Notes: a model not told the origin generated them from the sequence alone. A stretch of 64,000 nucleotides of DNA from Chloroflexota bacterium (GCA_021414245.1 JAIOOU010000007.1:124001-188000), one strand, 5' to 3'. Shown: positions 26,503-36,467, counted from the first letter of the stretch. Program-made: numbers and translations.

Positions 26503-27606
26503 ATGAAAATCGAATCCATCCTGCTCCATCATCTGCGTATGCCATTGGTCTCGCCGTTTGAGACTTCCTTTGGTCGTGAAACGGATCGCGAATGTATTCT
26601 GGTCGAGATCCACGCTGAAGGGTTGACCGGCTATGGGGAGTGTGTTGCCTCGCGCGACCCCGGTTATAACTATGAGACGACCGGCACGGCATTGCATATC
26701 CTCAAGGAATTCATTGTCCCATTGCTGCTGGGCGCGCAGATCAAAGACGCCCTGGATTTCCAGACGCATGTTTCCTCCATCCGCGGACATCACCTGGCCA
26801 AGGCTGGCGTGGAAATGGCGATCTGGGACCTGCTGGGCAAGCGTGCTGGAAAATCCCTCCGGGAACTTCTGGGAGGGGAACGCGAAAAAGTGGAAGTGGG
26901 AGTCTCCATCGGGATCCAGGACTCAGCCCAAAGTCTGGTGCGAAGCGCGGCGGATTATATTAAGCAGGGTTATGCAAGGGTAAAGATCAAGATCAAACCG
27001 GGCAGGGATGTTGCGGATGCGTCCGCCGTTCGAAAGGAATTTCCAAAATTGCGCCTGCAGGTGGATGCGAATTCGGCCTATTCCCTGGCGGATGCCGGAG
27101 CCCTTCAGTCTCTCGATGAATTGGATTTGCTGTTGATCGAGCAACCCCTGTTCGAGGATGATATTTGGGATCATCACAAAATGCAGGAACGGTTTAAGAC
27201 GCCGATCTGCCTCGATGAAAGCATTGTGTCGCCGCGGCATGCCCGTTATGCGATCGAGATGAATGCCTGCCGTATCATCAATATCAAGGCCGGCAGGCTG
27301 GGTGGTCTCAGCCAGGCCGTGCTAGTGCATGATCTGTGCCGGGAGGTTTCCATGCCGGTTTGGTGCGGCGGCATGCTGGAGACCGGCATCGGGCGCGCCT
27401 CCAATCTGGCACTGGCTTCCCTGCCGAATTTTTTGCTGCCCGGGGATATTTCCGCCTCGGACCGTTATTATGCGCGCGATATCACGAACGAACGATTTGT
27501 GTTGAATGCGGACTCGACCATTGATGTTCCGCGCGGCCCCGGTCTGGGTGTGACCATCGACCGGGACGCCTTGAAGGAATTTTCCCTGACCCATTTGTCA
27601 TTTTAA
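26503..27606 (+). CDS. menC: o-succinylbenzoate synthase-like enolase-superfamily enzyme (MenC)
   Basis: The 367-residue enzyme belongs to the mandelate-racemase/MLE group of the enolase superfamily. Catalytic features are the Lys pair in VKIKIKPG, metal ligands in LQVDANSAY, LIEQPL and CLDESI, and the C-terminal Lys in NIKAGRLGG. The N-terminal capping domain has PFETSFG and GYGECVASRDPGYNYET, as in the OSBS/N-acylamino-acid-racemase subfamily. OSBS dehydrates SHCHC to o-succinylbenzoate in menaquinone synthesis. No other men gene is nearby, so an N-succinylamino-acid racemase function is a real alternative. Confidence 0.85.
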   Translation: MKIESILLHHLRMPLVSPFETSFGRETDRECILVEIHAEGLTGYGECVASRDPGYNYETTGTALHILKEFIVPLLLGAQIKDALDFQTHVSSIRGHHLAKAGVEMAIWDLLGKRAGKSLRELLGGEREKVEVGVSIGIQDSAQSLVRSAADYIKQGYARVKIKIKPGRDVADASAVRKEFPKLRLQVDANSAYSLADAGALQSLDELDLLLIEQPLFEDDIWDHHKMQERFKTPICLDESIVSPRHARYAIEMNACRIINIKAGRLGGLSQAVLVHDLCREVSMPVWCGGMLETGIGRASNLALASLPNFLLPGDISASDRYYARDITNERFVLNADSTIDVPRGPGLGVTIDRDALKEFSLTHLSF

Positions 27607-27671
27607 AATAGGTCGCTGGCCGGTTAATAAAGTGATATAACTTGCTGGATCTCCAACCTGGTTTGAAACCC

Positions 27672-29447
27672 ATGATGTCCATTTCCGCTTTCAAAGTGAA
27701 ATTACACCCTAAAAATCAGTCGAACAAAAATCACATTACACGCACAGGAAGCTTTCTCCTTGCCGTGACTTTTTTGTTGTCCGCCTGTCAACCTGCATTA
27801 TGGGGCACGCCTCTTCCGCCGCCGACAGCAGCCCAGCCGGCCGTCCCATCATCCGCCCTGCCGACGGATACGGGCGTGCCAATTGTTCTCACACCTGCGC
27901 CCCCCACGCAGACTTCAATGCCCGAGATTCCAGGCGCTTCAATGATCTTGGTTGGCCCGGCTATTCCTCCACTCCTGCGTGAGAAGTTCATGCAAAGTGG
28001 ATTGCAGATTTCAACATCCGTACAGGAAGCGAAGGGTCTGTCCGTGGATGTGGTCAGGCAACCCCAAAACGCAATCAATCTATCCACGTGGACCTTTGCG
28101 CTGGTGGCGCCTTTCCCGACCATTGTGGATGACATCACCTCCCAGGATCTTCTTTCCGCGTGGAATGCCTCCTCTTCAGGACCTTTTCAGGACATCCCCT
28201 TGCTCATGGATGAACCCACGCTGGCCACCTTGACAGTTGTTCTTGGACCGCCCGCAGACGGGGCGGTCCAGGTTGTCCCTGCGGACCAATTGCTTGGTGC
28301 TGCCTGGAATGAGATGCCGGCCTGGGCCATCGTCCCCTTTGAGACGATTGAACCCAAATGGAAGGTGTTGACCATTGATGGTCAATCGCCCATTCAAAAG
28401 AAATTTAACCCATCCACCTATCCGTTGATCGCCAGTTACCAGGCATCCTGTAACGAGCCTTGTTCCGTCTCCGTACCGCAGGATCTGTCCTTTGTGAATC
28501 GCGACCCGCAGAAACTGGCCACCGTGATCCTGACCGGTGTGACCGCCCTGGTCCGCGCCACCGCCGCCACGATGGATGCAAAAGGCATCCTGTACCCGGG
28601 CGAAGCCGTCCGCGACATCCTGCGTGAAGCGGACATTACTCATATTAATAACGAGGTTGCGTTTTACAACAAATGTCCTTCGCCGGATCCAAATCAGAAA
28701 GGCATGGTGTTCTGCAGTTCCCCGCGCTACATCGAATTGCTTACGGATATCGGCACCGACGTGATGGAACTCTCCGGGGATCATTTCGGCGATTATGGTA
28801 CGGATGCGTTTTTGGAAACCCTGGATATTTACCGGCAAAACAAGATCCAATATTACGGCGGCGGCTTGAATCTGGAAGACGGCCGCAAGCCCCTGCTGCT
28901 TGAAGTCAACGGCAACAAATTGATGTTTATCGGCTGCAATATTAAAAAAGCCTATGCCGGCGCGACGGACACCAAACCCGGGGCGGTCTTATGCGACTTT
29001 GATTATATGACCGCCCAGATCGCAGACTATCGCGCCCGGGGATATTTGCCCATCTCCACTTTTCAGTATAACGAACTGGATGTTCCAAAGGCCACCGAGC
29101 AGCAGGAGATCGATTTTCGAACCCTGGCTGACGCGGGTGCGGTCATTGTCAGCGGCAGCCAGGCGCATACTCCCCAGATGATGGAGTTTTACAAGGATGC
29201 CTTTATTCATTTTGGCCTGGGGAATCTTTTCTTCGACCAGGTACTCAAAGTGGGACGCAGTCCCAAGCAAAATGAATTCATCGACCGGCATGTCTTTTAT
29301 GACGGCCGCTATCTGGGCGTGGAACTGGTCACCGCCTTTCTGGAGGATTACGCCCGTCCGAGATTGATGAAACCGGCCGAACGGACAAAGTTCCTGGGCG
29401 ATTATTTTAATTACAGTGGCTGGGATTTCTTACAGGCCGTACCCTAG
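27672..29447 (+). CDS. CapA-like (PGA_cap) lipoprotein, copy 1
   Basis: The 591-residue exported lipoprotein has a signal peptide with lipobox LLSAC (about residues 31-40), a Pro/Thr linker and an N-terminal domain of about 240 residues that resembles a solute-binding fold. A CapA-type metallophosphatase-fold domain follows (about 265-580). Family landmarks are present but altered: ITHINNEVAF, LSGDHFGDYG where canonical CapA has NNHxxDYG, and GSQAHTPQ where it has GHHPHV. The metal site may therefore differ. The ending FGLGNLFFDQ is typical. I start at the first ATG (27672); a TTG at 27642 also fits. A paralogue follows 26 nt after the stop. Confidence 0.85.
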   Translation: MMSISAFKVKLHPKNQSNKNHITRTGSFLLAVTFLLSACQPALWGTPLPPPTAAQPAVPSSALPTDTGVPIVLTPAPPTQTSMPEIPGASMILVGPAIPPLLREKFMQSGLQISTSVQEAKGLSVDVVRQPQNAINLSTWTFALVAPFPTIVDDITSQDLLSAWNASSSGPFQDIPLLMDEPTLATLTVVLGPPADGAVQVVPADQLLGAAWNEMPAWAIVPFETIEPKWKVLTIDGQSPIQKKFNPSTYPLIASYQASCNEPCSVSVPQDLSFVNRDPQKLATVILTGVTALVRATAATMDAKGILYPGEAVRDILREADITHINNEVAFYNKCPSPDPNQKGMVFCSSPRYIELLTDIGTDVMELSGDHFGDYGTDAFLETLDIYRQNKIQYYGGGLNLEDGRKPLLLEVNGNKLMFIGCNIKKAYAGATDTKPGAVLCDFDYMTAQIADYRARGYLPISTFQYNELDVPKATEQQEIDFRTLADAGAVIVSGSQAHTPQMMEFYKDAFIHFGLGNLFFDQVLKVGRSPKQNEFIDRHVFYDGRYLGVELVTAFLEDYARPRLMKPAERTKFLGDYFNYSGWDFLQAVP

Positions 29448-29473
29448 TCATCAAAAATCAAGAGAGAACCTGA

Positions 29474-31129
29474 ATGAAAAAAAACCTTTTAACCATAATT
29501 TTTTGCATCCTACTCGCCGCTTGCGCCCCCGCCACGGATCTGCCGGCGGCCGTTGCCACTGAACCGGCTCCGACTGCAACGCTCTCCAATACACCCATGC
29601 CGGAGGCTTTATGGATCGGTCCCGCGGTTCCGGCTGACCTGCTGATTGCTGCAAAAACATGGAATATTCCTGTCACAGACGACCCGTCTCTCGCGACTCA
29701 ACAACTCAATGTGGCGGATTCGGGCTCCGTGTGGATCTACGCCCTCGTTGCCCCCTTTCCGACCGTGACGGATGATGTCTCGTTTGCAGATCTGTCCTCA
29801 GCCTGGAAAGGCGTTCAAGCGGGACCTTTTGCCGGGCATGCGCTTCTCATGGCACAGTCCACGCTGGAGGCTTTCACGGCTCTTTGGGGCGAACCCGCTT
29901 CGGGCGCGGTCCGAGTCGTTCCGTCCGATGAGCTGGTGGACACCGCCTGGGCGGAAATGCCGGCCTGGGCGATCATCCCCTTTGAGGAGATCCAGCCCAA
30001 GTGGAAAGTCTTGAGCGTGGACGGTCAGTCTCCCATTCACAAGAATTTCAATGCGGATGTTTATCCGTTGAAGGTGACCTTTGGTTTGACCCATCCCGGG
30101 GCATTTGTATTGCCGGAATCGAACCGCGACCCATCCAAGCTCGCCACGGTGGTGTTGACCGGCGTCACTGCACTGGTGCGCGCCATCGCCGCGACCATGG
30201 AAGTGAAGGGCGTCACCTATCCCGGGTCACTGATTGGTGACTGGCTGCGCGAAGCGGATGTGGCGCATGTCAGCAATGAAGTCCCCTTCGATGCGGCCTG
30301 TCCGACCCCGAATTACAGCTATACAAACCTGGTCCTGTGCAGTGACCCGAAGTACATGGAACTGTTCCTGAACGTCGGCACGGATGTGATCGAATTGACC
30401 GGTGACCACTTTGCCGATCGTGGCGTGAACGCCATGCTCGATACGCTCGCCTTGTACAAGGCCAACAACCTGCCGTATTACGGCGGCGGTGCCAATGAGA
30501 CCGAGGCGCGCAAGCCCCTGCTGATGACGGTCAACGGGAACAAGATCGCCTTCATGGGCTGTAATGGGAAGATCAAATATCCCAAGGCCACGGATACGAT
30601 CCCCGGTGCGGCACGCTGTGATTACGATTTCTTTGTGCAGCAGGTGAAGGATGTCAGGGCGCAGGGCTACATGGTGATTTTTACCTTTCAGCATGAGGAA
30701 TGTTATTTTGCCGGACCCTGCTACACCCATACGGAGGGTTTCCATAAAGTGGCGGATGCTGGCGCCACCATTGTCAGCGGGAGCCAGGCGCATTTTCCGC
30801 ACATCATGGAATTTCGCGGCGATTCATTCATTCATTACGGGTTGGGAAACCTGTTCTTCGACCAAATGAAATACATTCTTCCGGATGGCACCTCCATTGA
30901 CGGGACCCGCCGTGAATTCCTTGACCGGCATGTTTTTTACAACGGTCATTACCTGGGTGTGGAATTGTTGACGGCCATGTTGGAGGATTACTCCCGTCCG
31001 CGCCCGATGACTGAAGTCGAGCGGACCGAATTCTTAAGTGAATACTTCAATTTGAGCGGCTGGACTCCGCTGTCGCCAACCCCCATTCCGCAGCCCACGG
31101 TAACCCTCACTCCGATCGCTTTGCCATAG
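29474..31129 (+). CDS. CapA-like (PGA_cap) lipoprotein, copy 2
   Basis: The 551-residue paralogue of the preceding gene is collinear along its length. Examples are WAEMPAWAIIPFEEIQPKWK against WNEMPAWAIVPFETIEPKWK, LTGDHFADRG, and GSQAHFPHIMEF with YGLGNLFFDQ. It has a shorter signal peptide with lipobox LLAAC (about residues 13-17). The tandem duplication suggests related but separate roles at the cell surface, perhaps in polymer handling as for CapA/PgsA of polyglutamate capsules, although no capB or capC is present. The C-terminus carries a Pro/Thr-rich tail. AGAGAG lies upstream of the ATG. Confidence 0.86.
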   Translation: MKKNLLTIIFCILLAACAPATDLPAAVATEPAPTATLSNTPMPEALWIGPAVPADLLIAAKTWNIPVTDDPSLATQQLNVADSGSVWIYALVAPFPTVTDDVSFADLSSAWKGVQAGPFAGHALLMAQSTLEAFTALWGEPASGAVRVVPSDELVDTAWAEMPAWAIIPFEEIQPKWKVLSVDGQSPIHKNFNADVYPLKVTFGLTHPGAFVLPESNRDPSKLATVVLTGVTALVRAIAATMEVKGVTYPGSLIGDWLREADVAHVSNEVPFDAACPTPNYSYTNLVLCSDPKYMELFLNVGTDVIELTGDHFADRGVNAMLDTLALYKANNLPYYGGGANETEARKPLLMTVNGNKIAFMGCNGKIKYPKATDTIPGAARCDYDFFVQQVKDVRAQGYMVIFTFQHEECYFAGPCYTHTEGFHKVADAGATIVSGSQAHFPHIMEFRGDSFIHYGLGNLFFDQMKYILPDGTSIDGTRREFLDRHVFYNGHYLGVELLTAMLEDYSRPRPMTEVERTEFLSEYFNLSGWTPLSPTPIPQPTVTLTPIALP

Positions 31130-31219
31130 CTCATTGCTTTGGTGGACATAAGATGAAAACCACCTCTACTACATGCTCCCAGACCGGCCATTTCCCCAGT
31201 AAAATCAACTTAAATCAGA

Positions 31220-32080
31220 ATGGGCGTGATTAAGTTGAAAAAAACCGAGTTCTTTGAACGTTTAGGCCTGCCTTTTTGGACCGCCATATGTATTGGTCTT
31301 GTCGGTGGTTTGGGAATCGTGGATTACCTGACGGGCAATGAATTAAGTTTTTCCCTGTTCTATCTTCTGCCCGTTTCCCTGGCTGTCTGGTATGTAAATC
31401 CTGTGCTGGGGTTGCTGATCTCGGTACTTAGCGCGGTCACCTGGCTCGCGGCGGACCTTTCCGTGGGTGAAAATTTCACCCATCCCATTATATATTTTTG
31501 GAACTCCCTGATCCGGCTTGCATTCTTTCTGATTGTGACCTACCTGCTTTCGGAACTGCGTAAAAGCCAGACCACCATTCAGGCCCTGGCCCGCACCGAT
31601 CATCTGACCGGATTGTATAATATCCGGTATTTTCACGAGTTGCTGGAGATCGAGCTTAAACGATCCGGCAGATACAAACGCTCCTTCACGCTCGTGTTTT
31701 TGGATCTGGATGATTTCAAGTTGATCAACGACCGCTTTGGTCATGCCGAAGGCGACCAGTTGATCGCTTTTATTGGAGCCGAGTTGAAATGGCCCCTGCG
31801 AGGTACGGATATCGTTTCACGGCTGGGAGGCGATGAATTTGCCATTTTGCTGCCGGAGACAGGACAGTATGCAGCAAAGGTCGTCATGTCCAAGATTCAG
31901 AACCATCTTGCCGGACAGTTGGGCAAAGCATATCCTTTTGTCACCTTCAGCGCCGGAGCGGTCACTTATGAAGTTCCGCCGGGATCGATTGCGGAAACCA
32001 TCAAGATCGCCGATGATCTAATGTATTCCGTTAAGAATGGCACAAAGAACGGAGTCTTATTTTCAGTATATAGGGGATGA
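31220..32080 (+). CDS. membrane diguanylate cyclase (GGDEF)
   Basis: The 286-residue protein has four or five N-terminal membrane helices (about 18-112) and a complete GGDEF domain (about 122-283). The active-site loop RLGGDEF is intact (203-207), with DxxxF/N substrate residues upstream (LDLDDFKLIND) and an inhibitory RxxD I-site (R194-D197) exactly five residues before it. It should synthesise c-di-GMP from two GTP and be product-inhibited. It lies 90 nt after the second CapA-like gene and converges on fabL. Confidence 0.94.
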   Translation: MGVIKLKKTEFFERLGLPFWTAICIGLVGGLGIVDYLTGNELSFSLFYLLPVSLAVWYVNPVLGLLISVLSAVTWLAADLSVGENFTHPIIYFWNSLIRLAFFLIVTYLLSELRKSQTTIQALARTDHLTGLYNIRYFHELLEIELKRSGRYKRSFTLVFLDLDDFKLINDRFGHAEGDQLIAFIGAELKWPLRGTDIVSRLGGDEFAILLPETGQYAAKVVMSKIQNHLAGQLGKAYPFVTFSAGAVTYEVPPGSIAETIKIADDLMYSVKNGTKNGVLFSVYRG

Positions 32081-32104
32081 AAAAATCGCTGCTACCCTCT
32101 GTTT

Positions 32105-32875
32105 TCATTTCGGGATGGGCAGGGTATAGCCCCCATCCACCACCAGGGTCTGTCCCACAATCATTGTCGCGGCAGGCGAGCACAGAAAGGCAACCACTTC
32201 CGCCACTTCCCGGGGCGTGATCAGCCTGCCGGCCGGGACCAGGTCAATGAATTTTTGCAGAATGTTGTCCTGGCTGCCCATCGAGGCAAAATGATGCAGC
32301 GCATCCGTCTCCACCACGCCGGGTGAAACCGCATTGACGTTAATTCCCTTTGAGATCAACTCCACGCCCAAATAACGGGTGAGTGACTCCAGCGCCGCTT
32401 TGCTCGCGCCGACCACCACATAATCAGGCAGCACCCGGCTGGCACCTGCGCTGGAAATGCTGACGATCTTCCCGCCGCCGCGCTTTTCCATCAGGATTGC
32501 GGCACGCTGGGCGGAGAACAAAAGCGCACGCGCATTAATGTTCATGGTCCAATCCCAGCCTTTGGGCTTCTGTTCCATCGCAGGGCGGTTGTATCCTGAG
32601 GCCGCGTTATGGATGAGGATATCCAGTCCGTGGAATTCCTTTTCCACTTCATCAAACATGCGCTGCAGGTCATCCAGGTCGCCCACATCCGCCTTGACCA
32701 GCAAGGCCCGGCGGCCGAGGGCCTGGATCTCGCGGGCCGTCTCCTCGGCCGGGGCGCGATTGCGAAAGAAGTTGACGACCACGTCCGCGCCGCGTTCAGC
32801 AAAATGCAGGGCAATCGCCTTCCCGATGCCGCGCCCGGAACCGGTCACAAGCGCGATCTTATTTTGAAAATCCAT
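32105..32875 (-). CDS. fabL: enoyl-ACP reductase, FabL type
   Basis: The 256-residue short-chain dehydrogenase has the Rossmann motif TGSGRGIG (11-18), HNAAS (89-93) and a Y-x6-K catalytic pair (Y152, K159), which is the enoyl-reductase spacing rather than the Y-x3-K of common SDRs. The segment WDWTMNINARALLF closely matches what I remember of B. subtilis FabL, as does the ending GQTLVVDGG. FabL performs the NADPH-dependent last step of each fatty-acid elongation cycle. AGAGGA precedes the ATG. The DUF309 gene ends 18 nt upstream on the same strand. Another SDR function cannot be fully excluded. Confidence 0.88.
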   Translation of the reverse strand: MDFQNKIALVTGSGRGIGKAIALHFAERGADVVVNFFRNRAPAEETAREIQALGRRALLVKADVGDLDDLQRMFDEVEKEFHGLDILIHNAASGYNRPAMEQKPKGWDWTMNINARALLFSAQRAAILMEKRGGGKIVSISSAGASRVLPDYVVVGASKAALESLTRYLGVELISKGINVNAVSPGVVETDALHHFASMGSQDNILQKFIDLVPAGRLITPREVAEVVAFLCSPAATMIVGQTLVVDGGYTLPIPK

Positions 32876-32893
32876 GGTTTCCTCTGGGATGAT

Positions 32894-33394
32894 TTAATCG
32901 AAATAAATATTCAAGTCCGAACAATCAAAGCGGTTCCCGCAATTGGGACAGCTGACCTTGCAGTTCTTTTCATGCATCCGGGCGCCACAGCGGTCGCAGA
33001 TCCATATTCGTTTTTCGTTCCAGGTTACATCCTTGAACAGCGAGGTGTCAAATTCAAGGATTCTTTCCCTGCCCAACTTTCGTACTTCGAGAATTACGGC
33101 TTCAAGGTCGTTTCGCAATTTTTCCACGTCAATTCCCCTGCACACATCGGGCCAGTTCCTCAGCCATCTCATGCTCCGTTCGTACACTTTGAGCGCGCCG
33201 TCGTAATTTCCGCGGGTCACGTGCAGGCAGGTCACCGCCGCCTGTAATATCCCCTGGTATAACTCGCGGACTTTCCCCGGTTCATCGCGCCAGGCAGTTT
33301 CCAGTTCCTCGTGCGTTTCAAAGAACTTTTTTTCGTTGAATAACTTCAGACCTTCGACCGCCTTTGGATGCAGGATCCCGTCGCAATCTTCCAT
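32894..33394 (-). CDS. DUF309 protein with C-terminal zinc ribbon
   Basis: The 166-residue protein has an N-terminal helical DUF309 domain (about 8-105) with the signature FFETHEELETAWR (H28, E29, E32) and GILQAAV, a family of unknown function with a probable metal-binding HExxE. A zinc ribbon follows at the C-terminus (WICDRCGARMH and VSCPNCGNRF, about 130-160). The two-domain fusion is unusual, since DUF309 proteins are often a single domain. AAGGTG lies before the ATG, 10 nt after the stop of the large transporter fusion; fabL follows. Confidence 0.88.
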   Translation of the reverse strand: MEDCDGILHPKAVEGLKLFNEKKFFETHEELETAWRDEPGKVRELYQGILQAAVTCLHVTRGNYDGALKVYERSMRWLRNWPDVCRGIDVEKLRNDLEAVILEVRKLGRERILEFDTSLFKDVTWNEKRIWICDRCGARMHEKNCKVSCPNCGNRFDCSDLNIYFD

Positions 33395-33404
33395 GAATCA
33401 CCTT

Positions 33405-36400
33405 CTATTTTTCAAGCGCTTCCCTCAGTTCGATGACTTCACGTACCCGCGCGCGCAAATTGCCCGTCAGCATTTGGATCGTACCCATGGCTACCTCCAC
33501 CCGGTCCGACATTAATTCATAGAACGATTCCTGGTCCAGTCGAAACACGACCGTGTCCTCCAGAGCCCGGATCGTTGCCGTGCGCGGCTCGGTATCCAGC
33601 AGGGCCAGTTCACCGAAGACGGCCCGTTCTCCGAGCGTATTGATCACGCGCTCCCCATCCATCACTGCCACCTGACCGCTGACAATGATGAACATGCTGC
33701 TGCCCTGTTCGCCTTTTTCAACAATGTTTCCGCCTGCAGGGACCTCCGTCTCTGCCAGCAGCCCGCTTAGTTCAGCCAGCACGTCGTCAGGCGTGGTCTT
33801 GAATAAATTCACCGATTTCAGGATCAATACTTTTTCAACGGTCGAATACATTCCTGTTTGTCCTTTCTCCATCGTCCAGTTCGCGCAGGTCTTCAGCCAG
33901 CCTTGTGATTGACTGGCCAGGGTTTGCAGGGAAACTTTTTCAGTGATGCCCATGCGATTGCAGGCTTCCGTGGCCGGCAGGGATTCGACCAGCGGCATCA
34001 TGATCAATTTTGCTTCACGCGGCAGCACGGTATCCAGCGTCTCAATTGCATATGGGATCTTTGCAGCCTGGTTTTGCAGGATCACGCGTCGTGCATTGGT
34101 CAGTGCCTTGCGGTCATACATGAAAGTCATCAAGTGGAAGAGTCTCTCGCGGGTGTGATAAATTTCGATGCGGATCGCCTGCGCAAGCAAGTCCATCCCG
34201 CCTTTGGATTCGACTTCCCGCAGCGAGGAATACAGCATTCGGACATGTTGCGCTTCACGCCCGACCTGGGCCTGTACCGGGCCATTGGCAGGATCAGCCC
34301 GGTAGCCACATTCCACCAAAGCCGCGAGGACAGCCTCACGCAGATCCGAATCCACGTAACTCAGACGGGACTCGAGCAGAGCTGTCGCGGCCGGTCCGCC
34401 TGTGTTCCCGCAGATGCGGATGAGTTTTCTGTGCACCGCCTTGGGGAACTCCGCCTGATCGAGGGCGATCCCAAGGAAGGGGAGCACCGTTTCGCCGCCC
34501 ATTTCCAGTGCCTTGGCGGCCTGCACCCGCGTCGAGGCATCCCTCATTGCATCGATCACCTTGAACCAGTTTGTATTTTTATGGCTGGTCCCAGTGGCCA
34601 GCAGAGCTTCGCGCCGGACTTTGACCTCGGGGTCATCCAGTAATTTCTCGAGCAGCGATTCAAAACCTGCTGCGCCGAATCTTCTCATGGCTTGTGCAGC
34701 CAGAATTCGATTGGCCGGCGATTCATGGCCGGCAAGTTTTTCCAGTCTCTCCTTTGAAATGGAGAGCCCGTCCTCACCGCCGTATTTCATCAACCCAACC
34801 AGCGCGCCAAAGGTGTCTGCATTGTTGTTCGAATTTAAGTAGGGCAGCATGAGATTGATGTCATCCGCGGTCAGGGCGGAGAACGCCTGCACTGCCGCGC
34901 GGCGGGTGTCCGGAATTTCCTCCTGCGGGATGCGTTCTGCAAGGTTCGTACGAGCCTGCGGTGGTTTGATGCGTTCGATCTTTTCCAGTACAGACACACG
35001 AACATTTGACGAGGCATGGCCCAGCAGGTTGATCAATTCGCTTTTTAGCTTTGGATGGTTCACCTCCTCCAGCAGGTCGAGGGAGTACAACACAGTCCCT
35101 TCGTGTTTGCTGGATAGACCCTTCATCAGGATCTCGGTGTTGATCTCCTCCACATTGATCAGTTCCTCCCGTTTGAAGCGGCGTTTATGGATCGCCTCGA
35201 CAAGTTGATTTGGATAGGCGTTCGCCAAAACAATGCTTAATACCAGCCAGCCAATGGCCAGGCCAATATAAAAAAAAGAGAGTTGAATGGCCCCGAACTT
35301 CAGAAAATTGGTCAGGGCAACCAGCACCAGGCCGGCGATCCCGATCGCGGCCGGCTGGATAATTCCCTCGCCGACGGCCCGCGCCTTGGGACGCAGCGCA
35401 TCGGATATGGGTTGATATAAAATGGAGGAGGCGGATTGGTCAAGGGTGAAGCCGAGTCCCTCGTTGTTAAATTTCCCTGCGATTGCAAACCAGAACAGGC
35501 CCAGGGTCCAGGAGGAAGCGAAGATGCCGACGCCGGCGAATCCGCTCATCGAGGCGATCAATGCGATCGGCGTGGTCAGCAGCCCGGCCCATAATCCGAA
35601 CCGGCTGATGATGCGGCCGGTCAGGAAGGTGTCTGTGATGAAGCCGAGCAGGCCCACCATGCTGAAAAAACTGCCGATGAAGCCGGCATTCGCAGCCGTG
35701 TCAGGGAATTGAATGGAGGCCATGCTGTAAAAGATGGCGTCCATCACAAAATATGCCACGCGCCAGAGGGCTGCCAGGGCAAATACGAGCAGAATATACC
35801 GGTTGCGGAAAAGTGCGCTGGTCGGCGGTTGCTGCACGGCCGGGGCGTCGTTCTTTTGAGTCTGTGGTTTTTTTCTGCCGCGCAGGATCACACTCTGGAT
35901 CAACAGGGCGATCAACATACAGGCGGCGATGATGAAATAAAGATTTTCCGTCCCGAGAGTCTTTGCGATGCTGCCTGAAAAGGGGCCGGCGACAATATAG
36001 GATAACCAGGAGCCGGCGTTTAATAAACCGAACAGCCTTTTGCCCTGTCTGACATCAAAAATATCGGAAGCCAGTGTCCAGAAGGCGAGGACTGCAAGAT
36101 TGATCAGGGTCTGCGTCCAGATGGGAAGCAGGAGCGCCAGTCCCTTGGAAGGTGCGATGGTCAGGCCGATTCGAAACGCAAGCGTGGCAACTACGAGAAA
36201 CAGAACGGTCAGCCGGAGCCAGCGGGCCAAAGAGACGCGTTCCGAGATCTTCAGGAATACCGCAGTGATGCTCGAAACAACCACTGCGATGCCAATATAG
36301 GTGAAGGGAATGGCTGAAGCATCCCAATAGGCCAGGAAGAGCGGCATGGCTGCGGTTTGCGCGAAGAGCATGGCTGCGCCCATGAAAAAATATTGGGCCA

Positions 36401-36467
36401 GCATGAGATAGACCGTGCGACGTTCTTCGGGGCGGATGTTAAGAATGGTGTCTATTCGTGTCAGCAT
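33405..36467 (-). CDS. MFS/ATP-ADP-translocase-like transporter fused to HEAT repeats and a cyclic-nucleotide-binding domain
   Basis: The 1020-residue multidomain protein has about 12 membrane helices in the N-terminal part (about 20-420), of the major-facilitator/Npt1-like type. A soluble region of HEAT-like helical repeats follows (about 455-800), with regular units such as PKLKSELINLLGHASSNVRV and DPEVKVRREALLA. A C-terminal cyclic-nucleotide-binding domain ends it (about 885-1005) with the phosphate-binding cassette FGELALLDTEPRTATI. I chose the ATG at 36467; the open extension to 36674 runs into the divergent gene and lacks protein character. A transporter or membrane sensor gated by cNMP is a plausible reading; the substrate is unknown. 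Confidence 0.88.
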   Translation of the reverse strand: MLTRIDTILNIRPEERRTVYLMLAQYFFMGAAMLFAQTAAMPLFLAYWDASAIPFTYIGIAVVVSSITAVFLKISERVSLARWLRLTVLFLVVATLAFRIGLTIAPSKGLALLLPIWTQTLINLAVLAFWTLASDIFDVRQGKRLFGLLNAGSWLSYIVAGPFSGSIAKTLGTENLYFIIAACMLIALLIQSVILRGRKKPQTQKNDAPAVQQPPTSALFRNRYILLVFALAALWRVAYFVMDAIFYSMASIQFPDTAANAGFIGSFFSMVGLLGFITDTFLTGRIISRFGLWAGLLTTPIALIASMSGFAGVGIFASSWTLGLFWFAIAGKFNNEGLGFTLDQSASSILYQPISDALRPKARAVGEGIIQPAAIGIAGLVLVALTNFLKFGAIQLSFFYIGLAIGWLVLSIVLANAYPNQLVEAIHKRRFKREELINVEEINTEILMKGLSSKHEGTVLYSLDLLEEVNHPKLKSELINLLGHASSNVRVSVLEKIERIKPPQARTNLAERIPQEEIPDTRRAAVQAFSALTADDINLMLPYLNSNNNADTFGALVGLMKYGGEDGLSISKERLEKLAGHESPANRILAAQAMRRFGAAGFESLLEKLLDDPEVKVRREALLATGTSHKNTNWFKVIDAMRDASTRVQAAKALEMGGETVLPFLGIALDQAEFPKAVHRKLIRICGNTGGPAATALLESRLSYVDSDLREAVLAALVECGYRADPANGPVQAQVGREAQHVRMLYSSLREVESKGGMDLLAQAIRIEIYHTRERLFHLMTFMYDRKALTNARRVILQNQAAKIPYAIETLDTVLPREAKLIMMPLVESLPATEACNRMGITEKVSLQTLASQSQGWLKTCANWTMEKGQTGMYSTVEKVLILKSVNLFKTTPDDVLAELSGLLAETEVPAGGNIVEKGEQGSSMFIIVSGQVAVMDGERVINTLGERAVFGELALLDTEPRTATIRALEDTVVFRLDQESFYELMSDRVEVAMGTIQMLTGNLRARVREVIELREALEK

